Assembly: GCA_905235955.1 (NCBI GenBank)
Contig: CAJONN010000076.1
Coordinates: 1 to 8,332, forward strand
Direction of reading: 5' to 3'
Length of the DNA stretch: 8,332 nt
DNA from: an uncultured Marinilabiliaceae bacterium
Lineage (GTDB): Bacteria; Bacteroidota; Bacteroidia; Bacteroidales; Marinilabiliaceae
Of this stretch, positions 1 through 6,696 are shown piece by piece. A program made the position numbers and the translations under genes. Positions within the stretch are counted from its first letter, which is position 1. Each line of letters opens with the position of its first letter. Under the pieces are notes generated by a model. The model saw only the letters and a list, made by a program, of their open reading frames with translations, ran no database searches and had not been told where the DNA came from.

Positions 1-31
1 TGTCTTAGGAATCTCCATCGACTCAAAATAA

Positions 32-1090
32 GCCCACAGCGATGCGCCAACATTCCGCCTCAAGCCAAGCCCCGAAATGCTTGTTGACAACAAACTACTG
101 AAACTCAACACTGAAACCTACGGTGGAGCCATACTTCATACATGGATGGACCGCCCATTGTCAGCAGCTGGTCGCATCACACTGCGCTCGTCAAACGCAT
201 TGCATCCAACCAAACGTCTATTCGATTTTGGCAGACCAATAGGCATCATACCCAGCCTTGCTATCCACATGAATAGGAGCATCAACGAGCAAATGTCGCT
301 CAACAAACAAACCGATATGCCACTGCTTGTGCAAGCTCTCGACGGTAGCCAACTCACACCTCTGACGCTCAAAGAAGCCATTGCGCACGAACTCAACATA
401 GCCTCTAACGACATTCTCGACTTCGACCTCACACTCTACGACACCGAGCGTGGCACAATAGCTGGCCTTGACAACTCGCTAGTGCTCTGCCCCAAACTCG
501 ACGACCTCTCAATGGTCTACGCAGCAACAACAGCCTTGTGCGACAGCCTCAACACCAATAGCAACAAAATGATTTGCATATTCGACAACGAAGAGGTTGG
601 AAGCGGCACAAAACAAGGTGCAGCATCACCATTGCTCAAAAACATCATAGAGCGCATATCTGAAAAATTTGGGTTCAGTGCCGAAGAACGCCAGCGCCTA
701 ACCTACAACTCGTTCCTCATCTCTGCCGACCAAGCACACGCCTTGCACCCCAACACTCCCAACTGCCACGACCCCAACCTACACCCCACCCTCAACGGCG
801 GACCTGTTATAAAAATAGCTGCCAACCAAAAATATATGACCGATGCCGACAGCAGTGCCATATTCATGCAGCTATGCGACCAAATAGGCGTGCCATATCA
901 GCAATTTGTCAACCGAAGCGACATAGCAGGTGGCTCTACACTTGGCAACTTACTCACCTCACAAATAGACATACACGGAGTTGACATAGGCAACCCAATG
1001 ATAGGTATGCACTCAGCTCGCGAAACAGGCGGAGTAAAAGACCAAACATACGCTCGACAAATATTTGCACACTTCCTATCACAAGAGTAA
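32..1090 (+). CDS. M18 family aminopeptidase (aspartyl aminopeptidase-like), 5' end missing and possibly frameshifted
   Basis: Di-zinc metallopeptidase of family M18, which releases N-terminal, often acidic, residues from peptides in the cytoplasm. The first ATG is at 77, but family sequence continues upstream to base 32, reading AHSDAPTFRLKPSPE; its His is the usual first metal ligand. Numbering from that ATG, the other expected metal and catalytic residues are present: D142 (KLDDL), E172-E173 (DNEEVGS), D218 (SADQAHALHPN) and H312 (MHSARE). Other family blocks are NTETYGGAILHTWMDRPLS (11-29) and IHMNR (63-67). M18 enzymes are usually 430-480 residues; about 350 are visible here, so roughly 80 lie before the window. 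An in-frame TAA at 29-31 sits immediately before the conserved His block. Translation from 77 would lose that His, so 77 is unlikely to be the native start. Either there is a frameshift near 25-31 (real or a sequence error) or the gene is decaying. Family assignment is very sure; intactness is not. Confidence 0.9.
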   Translation, partial: AHSDAPTFRLKPSPEMLVDNKLLKLNTETYGGAILHTWMDRPLSAAGRITLRSSNALHPTKRLFDFGRPIGIIPSLAIHMNRSINEQMSLNKQTDMPLLVQALDGSQLTPLTLKEAIAHELNIASNDILDFDLTLYDTERGTIAGLDNSLVLCPKLDDLSMVYAATTALCDSLNTNSNKMICIFDNEEVGSGTKQGAASPLLKNIIERISEKFGFSAEERQRLTYNSFLISADQAHALHPNTPNCHDPNLHPTLNGGPVIKIAANQKYMTDADSSAIFMQLCDQIGVPYQQFVNRSDIAGGSTLGNLLTSQIDIHGVDIGNPMIGMHSARETGGVKDQTYARQIFAHFLSQE

Positions 1091-1207
1091 AATATACACA
1101 TGGCACTTTCATTTAAAAAGAGCCACAAAAATCAAATATATCATAATGCAAAAACTTTATTATATTTGCCATATTGATACAAAACTGCCAATGGCATCCA
1201 AAAATTT
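1091..1207. other. AT-rich intergenic region before the oxoamine synthase gene
   Basis: These 117 bases separate the aminopeptidase stop from the next start codon. I see no convincing hairpin terminator for the aminopeptidase gene. The only recognisable element is the TAnnTTTG box at 1161-1168. No small gene is supported. Confidence 0.5.
1161..1168 (+). promoter_or_regulatory. Probable Bacteroidetes -7 promoter box
   Basis: TATATTTG matches the Bacteroidetes -7 consensus TAnnTTTG exactly. It lies 39 bases before the TTG start of the oxoamine synthase gene and would give a leader of about 30 bases. I find no clear TTTG -33 partner at the usual 19-21 base spacing, so this is weaker than the ftsY promoter. 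Confidence 0.5.
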
Positions 1208-2512
1208 TTGATTGTGGATATTTTTGATAAAATTGATGACACCAAATATAGTTCGCTCGACCGCTATCAAAGCATGGCGCACGGCTATTTTGCATTCTCT
1301 AAACTCGAAGGAGTTATCGGTCCGCGCATGAAGTTTAGAGGCAAAGATGTGCTCAACTGGAGTCTGAACGACTATTTGGGACTTGCTAATATGCCTCAAG
1401 TGAGAGAAGCCGACACACAAGCTACACAGCAATGGGGATTGGCATATCCGATGGGTTCTCGTATACTTGGCGGACATACTACCGAACACGAAAAACTTGA
1501 AGACCAACTTGCTGAGTTTTTGCAAAAAGAAGACTCATTTGTGCTCAACCATGGCTATCAGGCCATGCTTTCACTCATCGACACACTCTGCTCACGCTTC
1601 GACGTTATAGTCTACGACTCTGACTGCCATGCTTGCATTGTCGACAGCATATTTCTGCACAAAGCCAAAGGTGGCAAAAGCTTCGTATATACACACAACG
1701 ACATTCAGAATTGTAGCAAAAAACTGCAAATGGCGCAGAGCTACGTCAACAAAACAGAGCGCAAAGGTGGCATATTGCTCATCACCGAAGGCGTTTTTGG
1801 GCTTACGGGCGAACTTAGCATACTTGATAAAATAACAGCCCTCAAAGAGAGCTACAACTTCAGAATACTCATCGACGACAGCCACGGACTTGGCGTAATG
1901 GGCAATTGTGGCAAAGGCACTGCCGAACATTTTGGCGTGCTCGACAAGGTAGACATAATATTTTCAACCTTCTCCAAAGCCTTTGCTTGTGTAGGCGCAG
2001 TAATAGCTACAACCGAAAAAGTTACCAACTACTTGCGCTACAATATGCGTTCACAAATATTTGCCAAAGCCTTGCAAGTAGCTGTAGTAAAAGGCATTAT
2101 AGCCAGATTAGAAATCATTCGCCAACATCCCGAACTATGTAGCAAAGTGCGTAGCATAGCCTCAACACTGCAAAACGGGCTGCGACAAAATGGCATCAAC
2201 ATAGGCAACACACAATCGCCCATAACACCCGTATGCTTTCAGTGTAGCAATGCCACCGACGAAGAATCGGCACTCAACGAAGCACTCAATTTGGTTATCG
2301 ACCTACGTGAATATTTTGGCATATTCTGTCCGGTTGTGAAATATCCAACATCTACCCAAAACAACCTAATGCTTCATCTGATAGCAACCGCCACTCACTC
2401 AGAAGCCGATGTGCAATACACCATCGAAACATTCAACACCGTTAGTCAGAAACTGAAAAAAGGCGAATATGCTAAACAAATGAGTTCCAACGTATTTAGC
2501 TCGCTGAAATAG
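1208..2512 (+). CDS. PLP-dependent alpha-oxoamine synthase, probable serine palmitoyltransferase
   Basis: Fold-type I PLP enzyme of the class that decarboxylatively condenses an amino acid with an acyl-CoA (BioF, KBL, SPT). The N-terminal blocks GYFAFSKLEGVIGPRMKF (26-43) and WSLNDYLGLA (51-60) resemble the Bacteroidetes subgroup usually called serine palmitoyltransferase, which makes 3-ketosphinganine as the first step of sphingolipid synthesis. Visible active-site elements: H141 in DSDCHACIVD, the expected ring-stacking His; D223 and H226 in LIDDSHGLG; and K257 in TFSKAFACVGA, the expected PLP lysine. Its 434 residues are slightly longer than the roughly 400 usual for the family, with a short polar tail after about 418. 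No ATG exists in frame between the stop at 1175-1177 and the conserved region, so the start is TTG at 1208 or GTG at 1214 (giving VDIFDKID, like homologues). KBL or BioF activity is not excluded; no bio or threonine dehydrogenase gene is nearby. Family sure, substrate inferred. Confidence 0.85.
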   Translation: MIVDIFDKIDDTKYSSLDRYQSMAHGYFAFSKLEGVIGPRMKFRGKDVLNWSLNDYLGLANMPQVREADTQATQQWGLAYPMGSRILGGHTTEHEKLEDQLAEFLQKEDSFVLNHGYQAMLSLIDTLCSRFDVIVYDSDCHACIVDSIFLHKAKGGKSFVYTHNDIQNCSKKLQMAQSYVNKTERKGGILLITEGVFGLTGELSILDKITALKESYNFRILIDDSHGLGVMGNCGKGTAEHFGVLDKVDIIFSTFSKAFACVGAVIATTEKVTNYLRYNMRSQIFAKALQVAVVKGIIARLEIIRQHPELCSKVRSIASTLQNGLRQNGINIGNTQSPITPVCFQCSNATDEESALNEALNLVIDLREYFGIFCPVVKYPTSTQNNLMLHLIATATHSEADVQYTIETFNTVSQKLKKGEYAKQMSSNVFSSLK

Positions 2513-2548
2513 AAAACATATTTTCATAAAAACAAAATAGAGTAAACA

Positions 2549-3289
2549 ATGTTGAAGGTAAAAACACTGGTGGTTGACGACGAACCCTTGGCACTCGACT
2601 TGGTGACCGAATATGTTATGCAAGCACCATATCTCGAACTCGTTGGGCGTTGTAGCAATGCCAAAGAAGCTTTTGAAATAATATCACAAGGCAACATTCA
2701 GCTCTTGTTTTGTGACATACAAATGCCCGGCATGTCAGGACTGACACTAATGCAAACATTGCAAAACGCCAAAACATTACCCAAAGTTATTTTTACCACA
2801 GCATTTTCGCAATATGCACTCGATGGCTTCAAACTCGATGCCGTTGATTACCTCTTGAAACCATTCGACAAAGACGAATTTCTGAAAGCTGCCAACAAAG
2901 CCAAACGACTTATTGAACTTGAACAGAATGCTGCCATCACCAACGCCGAACCACAAGAAGGCATCGACTTCTTCTTTGTAAAAAGCGAATACAAACTCGT
3001 ACGCATTGACAAACAACGCATCGTCTACATCGAAGGCATGAAAGATTACATCAAAATATACATCAACGGCGAGCCCAAACCCGTGCTGACACTCATGAGC
3101 ATGAAAGAGATGATGCAAAAACTCAACGAACAACAATTTGTACGCTTGCATCGCTCATTTATCGTCAACGTAGCATTTGTGCGTGGCATAAGCAGGAGCC
3201 TCGTAACCATGCCCGATGGCACTCAGATACCCGTTGGCGACGGATACAGAGCGCAATTCAACGAAGTGATAGGCAAAAGAGTAATTTAG
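2549..3289 (+). CDS. LytTR-family response regulator
   Basis: Two-component response regulator of the LytR/AgrA/AlgR type, a cytoplasmic DNA-binding transcription factor. Residues 1-122 form the receiver domain: acidic pair D10-D11 (VVDDEP), phosphoacceptor D56 in CDIQMPGMSG, T83-T84 in the switch strand, and K104 in YLLKPFD. A linker follows, then a LytTR DNA-binding domain at about 140-238 with the hallmarks RIVYIEGMKDYIKI (157-170) and FVRLHRSFIVNV (197-208). The length of 246 residues is normal. Members of this family in Bacteroidetes usually pair with a membrane-bound LytS/YehU-type histidine kinase, but no kinase gene is in this window, so its signal and targets are unknown. It begins 36 bases after the oxoamine synthase stop with no clear promoter between, so the two may be cotranscribed. 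The ftsY promoter starts 14 bases past its stop. Confidence 0.95.
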   Translation: MLKVKTLVVDDEPLALDLVTEYVMQAPYLELVGRCSNAKEAFEIISQGNIQLLFCDIQMPGMSGLTLMQTLQNAKTLPKVIFTTAFSQYALDGFKLDAVDYLLKPFDKDEFLKAANKAKRLIELEQNAAITNAEPQEGIDFFFVKSEYKLVRIDKQRIVYIEGMKDYIKIYINGEPKPVLTLMSMKEMMQKLNEQQFVRLHRSFIVNVAFVRGISRSLVTMPDGTQIPVGDGYRAQFNEVIGKRVI

Positions 3290-3302
3290 CAACAATGTCC
3301 AA

Positions 3303-3334
3303 TTTGTCCGATAACGCTATTTTTCCTATTTTTG
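3303..3334 (+). promoter_or_regulatory. Consensus Bacteroidetes promoter for ftsY-rimO
   Basis: TTTG at 3303-3306 is the -33 box and TATTTTTG at 3327-3334 is the -7 box (TAnnTTTG), separated by 20 bases. This matches the known Bacteroidetes primary sigma factor consensus in both boxes and in spacing. Transcription should start near 3341, giving a short leader of about 18 bases before the ATG at 3359. Confidence 0.75.
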
Positions 3335-3358
3335 CAAAAATCTTTTAATAATAATTCC

Positions 3359-4318
3359 ATGGGATTATTTTCTCTATTTAAAAGTAAAGAAAACAAAGAG
3401 ACACTCGAACAAGGTCTCTCCAAAACCAAAGAGTCGATATTAGGACGCATTACCAGAGCCATTGTTGGAAAAACAAAGGTAGATGATGATGTGCTCGACA
3501 ACTTGGAAGAGGTTTTGATAACAAGTGATGTAGGCGTAGAAACAACGCTCAAAATCATAGAGCGCATACAAGAGCGAGTAAAGCGCGACAGCTATATGGG
3601 CACCGACGAATTGAACACCATATTGCGCGAAGAAATAGCTGCACTGCTTGCCGAAAACAACAAAAACAACGTAGAAGATTTTGACACACCATCAACAGGT
3701 GAGCCATACGTTATTATGGTTGTAGGTGTCAATGGCGTTGGCAAAACAACAACCATAGGCAAATTGGCATCAAAATTTACCAAAGCAGGCAAAAAAGTAG
3801 TGCTGGGTGCAGCCGACACATTTAGAGCCGCAGCCATTGAGCAATTGCAAGTGTGGGCCGACCGCATTGGCGTATCAATTGTAAAACAACAAATGGGCTC
3901 TGACCCCGCATCAGTAGCATTCGACACATTGCAATCAGCCAAAGCACAAGGTGCTGATGTAGTGATAATTGACACAGCCGGACGCTTGCACAATAAAATA
4001 AACCTAATGAACGAGCTCTCAAAAATCAAAAACGTAATGAAAAAAGTAGTACCATCGGCACCCAACGAAGTGCTTTTGGTGATAGATGGTTCTACTGGTC
4101 AGAACGCATTTGAACAAGTAAAGCAATTTACGCTTGCCACCGAAGTAAGCGCACTTGCAGTAACCAAGCTCGACGGCACAGCCAAAGGCGGCGTAGTAAT
4201 AGGCATCTCAGACCAATTCTCAATACCAGTGAAATACATTGGTGTAGGCGAAGGCGTTGACGACTTACAAGTATTTGATAAAAAAACATTTGTTGATTCA
4301 TTATTTGGAGGGAAATAA
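3359..4318 (+). CDS. ftsY: Signal recognition particle receptor FtsY
   Basis: SRP-receptor GTPase that docks Ffh-bound ribosomes at the inner membrane for cotranslational insertion of membrane proteins. From ATG 3359 it is 319 residues and starts MGLFSLFKSK, an amphipathic membrane-contacting start. The N domain is about 1-105 and the G domain 115-319. Motifs: GVNGVGKTT (P-loop, 123-131), DTFRAAA (153-159), DTAGR (205-209), TKLDG (269-273) and the C-terminal IGVGE plus DLQVF (294-306). It lacks the long acidic A domain of the E. coli protein, as is normal in Bacteroidetes. The frame is open upstream to a TTG at 3332, but that codon lies inside the -7 promoter box and before the expected transcript start, so ATG 3359 is the better start. 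The stop overlaps the rimO start by one base. Confidence 0.97.
   Translation: MGLFSLFKSKENKETLEQGLSKTKESILGRITRAIVGKTKVDDDVLDNLEEVLITSDVGVETTLKIIERIQERVKRDSYMGTDELNTILREEIAALLAENNKNNVEDFDTPSTGEPYVIMVVGVNGVGKTTTIGKLASKFTKAGKKVVLGAADTFRAAAIEQLQVWADRIGVSIVKQQMGSDPASVAFDTLQSAKAQGADVVIIDTAGRLHNKINLMNELSKIKNVMKKVVPSAPNEVLLVIDGSTGQNAFEQVKQFTLATEVSALAVTKLDGTAKGGVVIGISDQFSIPVKYIGVGEGVDDLQVFDKKTFVDSLFGGK
4307..4312 (+). promoter_or_regulatory. Strong Shine-Dalgarno site for rimO
   Basis: GGAGGG lies five bases before the rimO ATG and inside the last codons of ftsY. Other genes in this window have A-rich upstream regions without such a motif, as is usual in Bacteroidetes. With the TAATG stop/start overlap it suggests translational coupling. 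The same bases encode the Gly-Gly of the FtsY C-terminus, so chance is possible. Confidence 0.5.
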
Positions 4319-5628
4319 TGGGCAAGCAAGATAGTGCATTGTTCAAAACAGTTGACATCATTTCGCTCGGTTGCTCCAAAAACTTGGTTGATAGTGAGCG
4401 ACTTATAACTCAACTCAAAGCCAACAACATACGCGTAGAACACGACCCCACAAAGCCACGAGGCGAAGTAGTTGTAATAAACACCTGTGGTTTTATTGGC
4501 GATGCCAAAGAAGAGTCGATTGATACCATATTGCAATTTGCCAAACTCCGAAAAAAAGGCAAAATAAAACGCCTCTACGTTATGGGATGCCTCTCGCAAC
4601 GCTACAAAGCCGACCTTGAAGCTAGCATACCAGAAGTAGACAAATATTATGGCAAATTTGATTGGAAAGGCATCATAACCGAAATAGGAGCCACTTATAG
4701 ACGCGACGTAATGAGCGAGCGCACCACAACAACACCTTCGCACTATGCATACCTCAAAATAAGCGAAGGTTGCAACCGCATGTGCTCCTATTGCGCCATT
4801 CCGCTCATCACCGGAAAACACACATCGCGCCCCATGGAGGAGATAATAGCCGAAGTAGAAAATCTGGTAGCACGTGGCGTAAAAGAATTTCAAGTCATAG
4901 CACAAGACCTCTCATCGTATGGCACCGACCTCTACAAAGAAAACCGGTTAGCGCAACTCATTGACCAAATGGCACAAATAAAAGGCGTAGAATGGATACG
5001 TTTGCACTACGCCTACCCTGCCGGCTTCCCCAAAGACCTATTGCCAGTAATGGCTCGGCATAGCAACGTGTGCAAATACATCGACCTTGCTCTGCAGCAC
5101 ATATCAGACCACATGCTAAGCCTCATGCGACGCAAAATAACAAAGCAGCAAACACTCAACCTATTAGCTCTCATACGCCAAGAAGTGCCCGGCATACACA
5201 TACGCACAACATTTATAGCTGGACATCCGGGCGAAACAGAAGAGGACTTTGCTGAACTATTGCAATTTGTAAAAGAAGCTCGTTTTGAGCGACTTGGAGT
5301 ATTCCCATATTCGCACGAAGAAGACACCTACAGCTACAAAAACTACTCTGACGATGTGCCCGACGAGCTAAAACAAAGCAGAGCAGAACAAATAATGATG
5401 CTACAAGAGCAAATAAGCAAAGAGATAAACGAAACCAAAGTAGGAACCAAAATGCGTGTAATAATAGACCGCAAAGAAGACGGATTCTACATAGGCCGAA
5501 CAGAATTTGACTCGCCAGAAGTTGACCCCGAAGTAGTTATATCAGCTTCAGAGCCACTCATTATTGGCAATATGTATGAAGTAACAATAACTAATGCCGA
5601 AGAGTACGACCTCGAAGCAAAATATTGA
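4318..5628 (+). CDS. rimO: Ribosomal protein S12 methylthiotransferase RimO
   Basis: Radical SAM enzyme that adds a methylthio group to the beta carbon of a conserved aspartate of ribosomal protein S12 (D88 in E. coli numbering), using two 4Fe-4S clusters. The N-terminal MTTase domain carries cluster cysteines C19 (SLGCSKNLVDSE), C57 (NTCGFI) and C91 (MGCLSQRY). The radical SAM motif CX3CX2C is C152, C156, C159 (GCNRMCSYCAIP). Further family blocks are SRPMEEI (170-176) and AGHPGETEEDF (301-311), and a TRAM RNA/protein-binding domain covers about 374-436. SLGCSKN and the IPLITGKHTSRP region fit RimO rather than the tRNA enzyme MiaB. The length of 436 is typical. The start codon overlaps the ftsY stop (TAATG), so the two are translated from one message. 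Confidence 0.97.
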   Translation: MGKQDSALFKTVDIISLGCSKNLVDSERLITQLKANNIRVEHDPTKPRGEVVVINTCGFIGDAKEESIDTILQFAKLRKKGKIKRLYVMGCLSQRYKADLEASIPEVDKYYGKFDWKGIITEIGATYRRDVMSERTTTTPSHYAYLKISEGCNRMCSYCAIPLITGKHTSRPMEEIIAEVENLVARGVKEFQVIAQDLSSYGTDLYKENRLAQLIDQMAQIKGVEWIRLHYAYPAGFPKDLLPVMARHSNVCKYIDLALQHISDHMLSLMRRKITKQQTLNLLALIRQEVPGIHIRTTFIAGHPGETEEDFAELLQFVKEARFERLGVFPYSHEEDTYSYKNYSDDVPDELKQSRAEQIMMLQEQISKEINETKVGTKMRVIIDRKEDGFYIGRTEFDSPEVDPEVVISASEPLIIGNMYEVTITNAEEYDLEAKY

Positions 5629-5641
5629 TATAGAATAAAAT

Positions 5642-6151
5642 ATGGCAAAAAAAAATGAACAAATGACTGATGCCGACTATAAAATAGTGCCCGGCGTTGG
5701 CTTTAGCAAAGTAAAGTTTGGTATGCGCAAAGAACAGCTTATCGAACTTATGGGTCAGCCTGACGAAATAGAAGAAGATGCCAACTATGGCGACTCGCCC
5801 GACGACAAAGTTACAGTGCTCTATTATGATCAAGACGGATTCTCAGTATCGTTTGATAAAGAAGAAAAATATCGCCTGACCGAAATATCATTTGAGAGCG
5901 ATTTGTTTGTATTGGAAAATGGTGTAAAAATTGGTCAGACAGTAGAAGAAGCACTCAGTTTGCTCGAAAAAGCAGGCTACGAAGAACCTTCACTTGAAGA
6001 CCTTGAAGGCGAAGTATCGCCCAACGACAACACCGAAGCATACACCTACGACGAAAAAAACATCACATTGTGGTTCGATGACGGCATACTTCAGACCATT
6101 CAGATAGGACCATTTTGGTTCGATTCTGACACAATAAAATGGCCTAAGTAA
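5642..6151 (+). CDS. Highly acidic hypothetical protein with two BamE/SmpA-like repeats
   Basis: I do not recognise a named family. The 169-residue protein has about 39 Asp/Glu against roughly 16 Lys/Arg, no signal peptide and no membrane segment, so it should be a soluble, very acidic cytoplasmic protein. It is an internal duplication: residues 24-84 (starting VKFGMRKEQLIELMGQPDE) and 95-156 (starting VKIGQTVEEALSLLEKAGY) share the order VK-(F/I)-G, a helix with E and L-x-L-L/M, an acidic loop, a Y-x-Y or YY strand, a strand with S/T-(V/L)-x-F-D, and a final I-x-(F/G) strand. The first repeat's G-M-x(3)-Q-L-x(3)-M-G-x-P resembles the helix start of SmpA/BamE/BLIP-like domains, although the lipoprotein signal of BamE is absent. 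It begins 13 bases after rimO and ends just before a terminator, so it is very probably the third gene of the ftsY-rimO unit. An adaptor or chaperone-like role is conceivable but unsupported. Confidence 0.85.
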   Translation: MAKKNEQMTDADYKIVPGVGFSKVKFGMRKEQLIELMGQPDEIEEDANYGDSPDDKVTVLYYDQDGFSVSFDKEEKYRLTEISFESDLFVLENGVKIGQTVEEALSLLEKAGYEEPSLEDLEGEVSPNDNTEAYTYDEKNITLWFDDGILQTIQIGPFWFDSDTIKWPK

Positions 6152-6154
6152 CAA

Positions 6155-6196
6155 GTTGACACACAACACAAAGCAGAAGGTTGACTATAGGTTGAC
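6155..6196 (+). repeat. Three GTTGAC copies in and before the terminator
   Basis: GTTGAC occurs at 6155-6160, 6180-6185 and 6191-6196; the last two are preceded by G, giving GGTTGAC. Copies can pair with each other in RNA if G-U wobbles are allowed, so an alternative fold of the terminator loop is possible. A protein-binding role is speculation. Confidence 0.4.
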
Positions 6197-6210
6197 ATTC
6201 TGCTTTTTTT
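6170..6210 (+). terminator. Rho-independent terminator after the ftsY-rimO unit
   Basis: A perfect 9-base inverted repeat, AAAGCAGAA (6170-6178) and TTCTGCTTT (6198-6206), encloses a 19-base loop; the T run continues to 6210. It begins 19 bases after the stop of the acidic protein gene and should end transcription there. The loop holds two GTTGAC copies (6180-6185, 6191-6196), with a third copy just upstream at 6155-6160. Confidence 0.8.
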
Positions 6211-6258
6211 GAATGTCACTTCTAACATATTTTTATCAAGCCAAAATCCTGAAAATAT

Positions 6259-6696
6259 ATGTCAAATTTTGATTACATCTCAGACTTTGCCGACCTCATA
6301 GCACTGCACAAAGCAACCGCAGATGCTGAAGAACTGCAAACAACTGCACCACGCGCAGCAGCAGAAAAATGCAAACAAGCACTCACCGAACTTTGTAGGC
6401 TCGCAGCACAAAAACTTGACATAGCTACACCACCACAAGCTACACTCTCTGACCTGCTCGACAACGAAGCACTCGTCAGCGAGCTAAGCAACACAGACGT
6501 ACTGCACCAAATACATCAGGTGCGCCGACGTAGCAATTTGGCTCATAACCTTGGCGAAGACTTAGAGGGTATGCCCTACGTAGTAGAACTGCTATATCAC
6601 ATAGTAGGCACAATACTTATGCGTTTTGGCTACATAAAACAAATACCAGAATATGTACCAGCTGCAGAAAATGCTTTTTTTGACAAAATCGTATAA
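6259..6696 (+). CDS. DUF4145/HEPN-like small protein
   Basis: The function is unknown. The 145-residue sequence is mostly helical and resembles the DUF4145-type domain found at the N-terminus of some type I restriction HsdR subunits and helicases. The start MSNFDYISDFADL (1-13) and the pattern P-x-A-A-x-K-C-x-Q-A-L-x-x-L (31-45) followed by TLSDLLDNEAL (62-72) fit that family, which belongs to or resembles the HEPN helical superfamily. QVRRRSNLAHN (87-97) contains R91-x4-H96, matching the Rx4-6H motif of HEPN ribonucleases, although in DUF4145 proteins this position is often structural. There is no signal peptide; one hydrophobic stretch (VVELLYHIVGTILMRFGY, 108-125) looks like a buried helix. 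It stands alone between a terminator and an AT-rich gap, with no restriction or antitoxin gene beside it. The only promoter-like site, TATTTTTA at 6228-6235, misses the consensus by one base and has no correctly spaced -33 box. Confidence 0.8.
   Translation: MSNFDYISDFADLIALHKATADAEELQTTAPRAAAEKCKQALTELCRLAAQKLDIATPPQATLSDLLDNEALVSELSNTDVLHQIHQVRRRSNLAHNLGEDLEGMPYVVELLYHIVGTILMRFGYIKQIPEYVPAAENAFFDKIV

Noticed and set aside
1160..1525. 121-codon minus-strand frame over the oxoamine synthase start
   Set aside because: It overlaps the conserved N-terminal region of a clear gene and its translation looks like an antisense shadow with no motif.
3296..3309. TGTCC direct repeat before ftsY as a LytTR binding site
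   Set aside because: Two 5-base copies nine bases apart do not match known LytTR site spacing, and the second overlaps the -33 box; too short to support.
3332..3358. TTG start giving a longer FtsY
   Set aside because: The codon lies within the -7 promoter box and the extra residues (LQKSFNNNS) do not resemble FtsY, which starts MGLFS in relatives.
4099..4905. 268-codon open frame on the minus strand
   Set aside because: It runs antisense to the conserved ftsY C-terminus and rimO N-terminus, is rich in Cys, Tyr and Phe, and shows no family motif; it is a by-product of codon bias in the sense genes.
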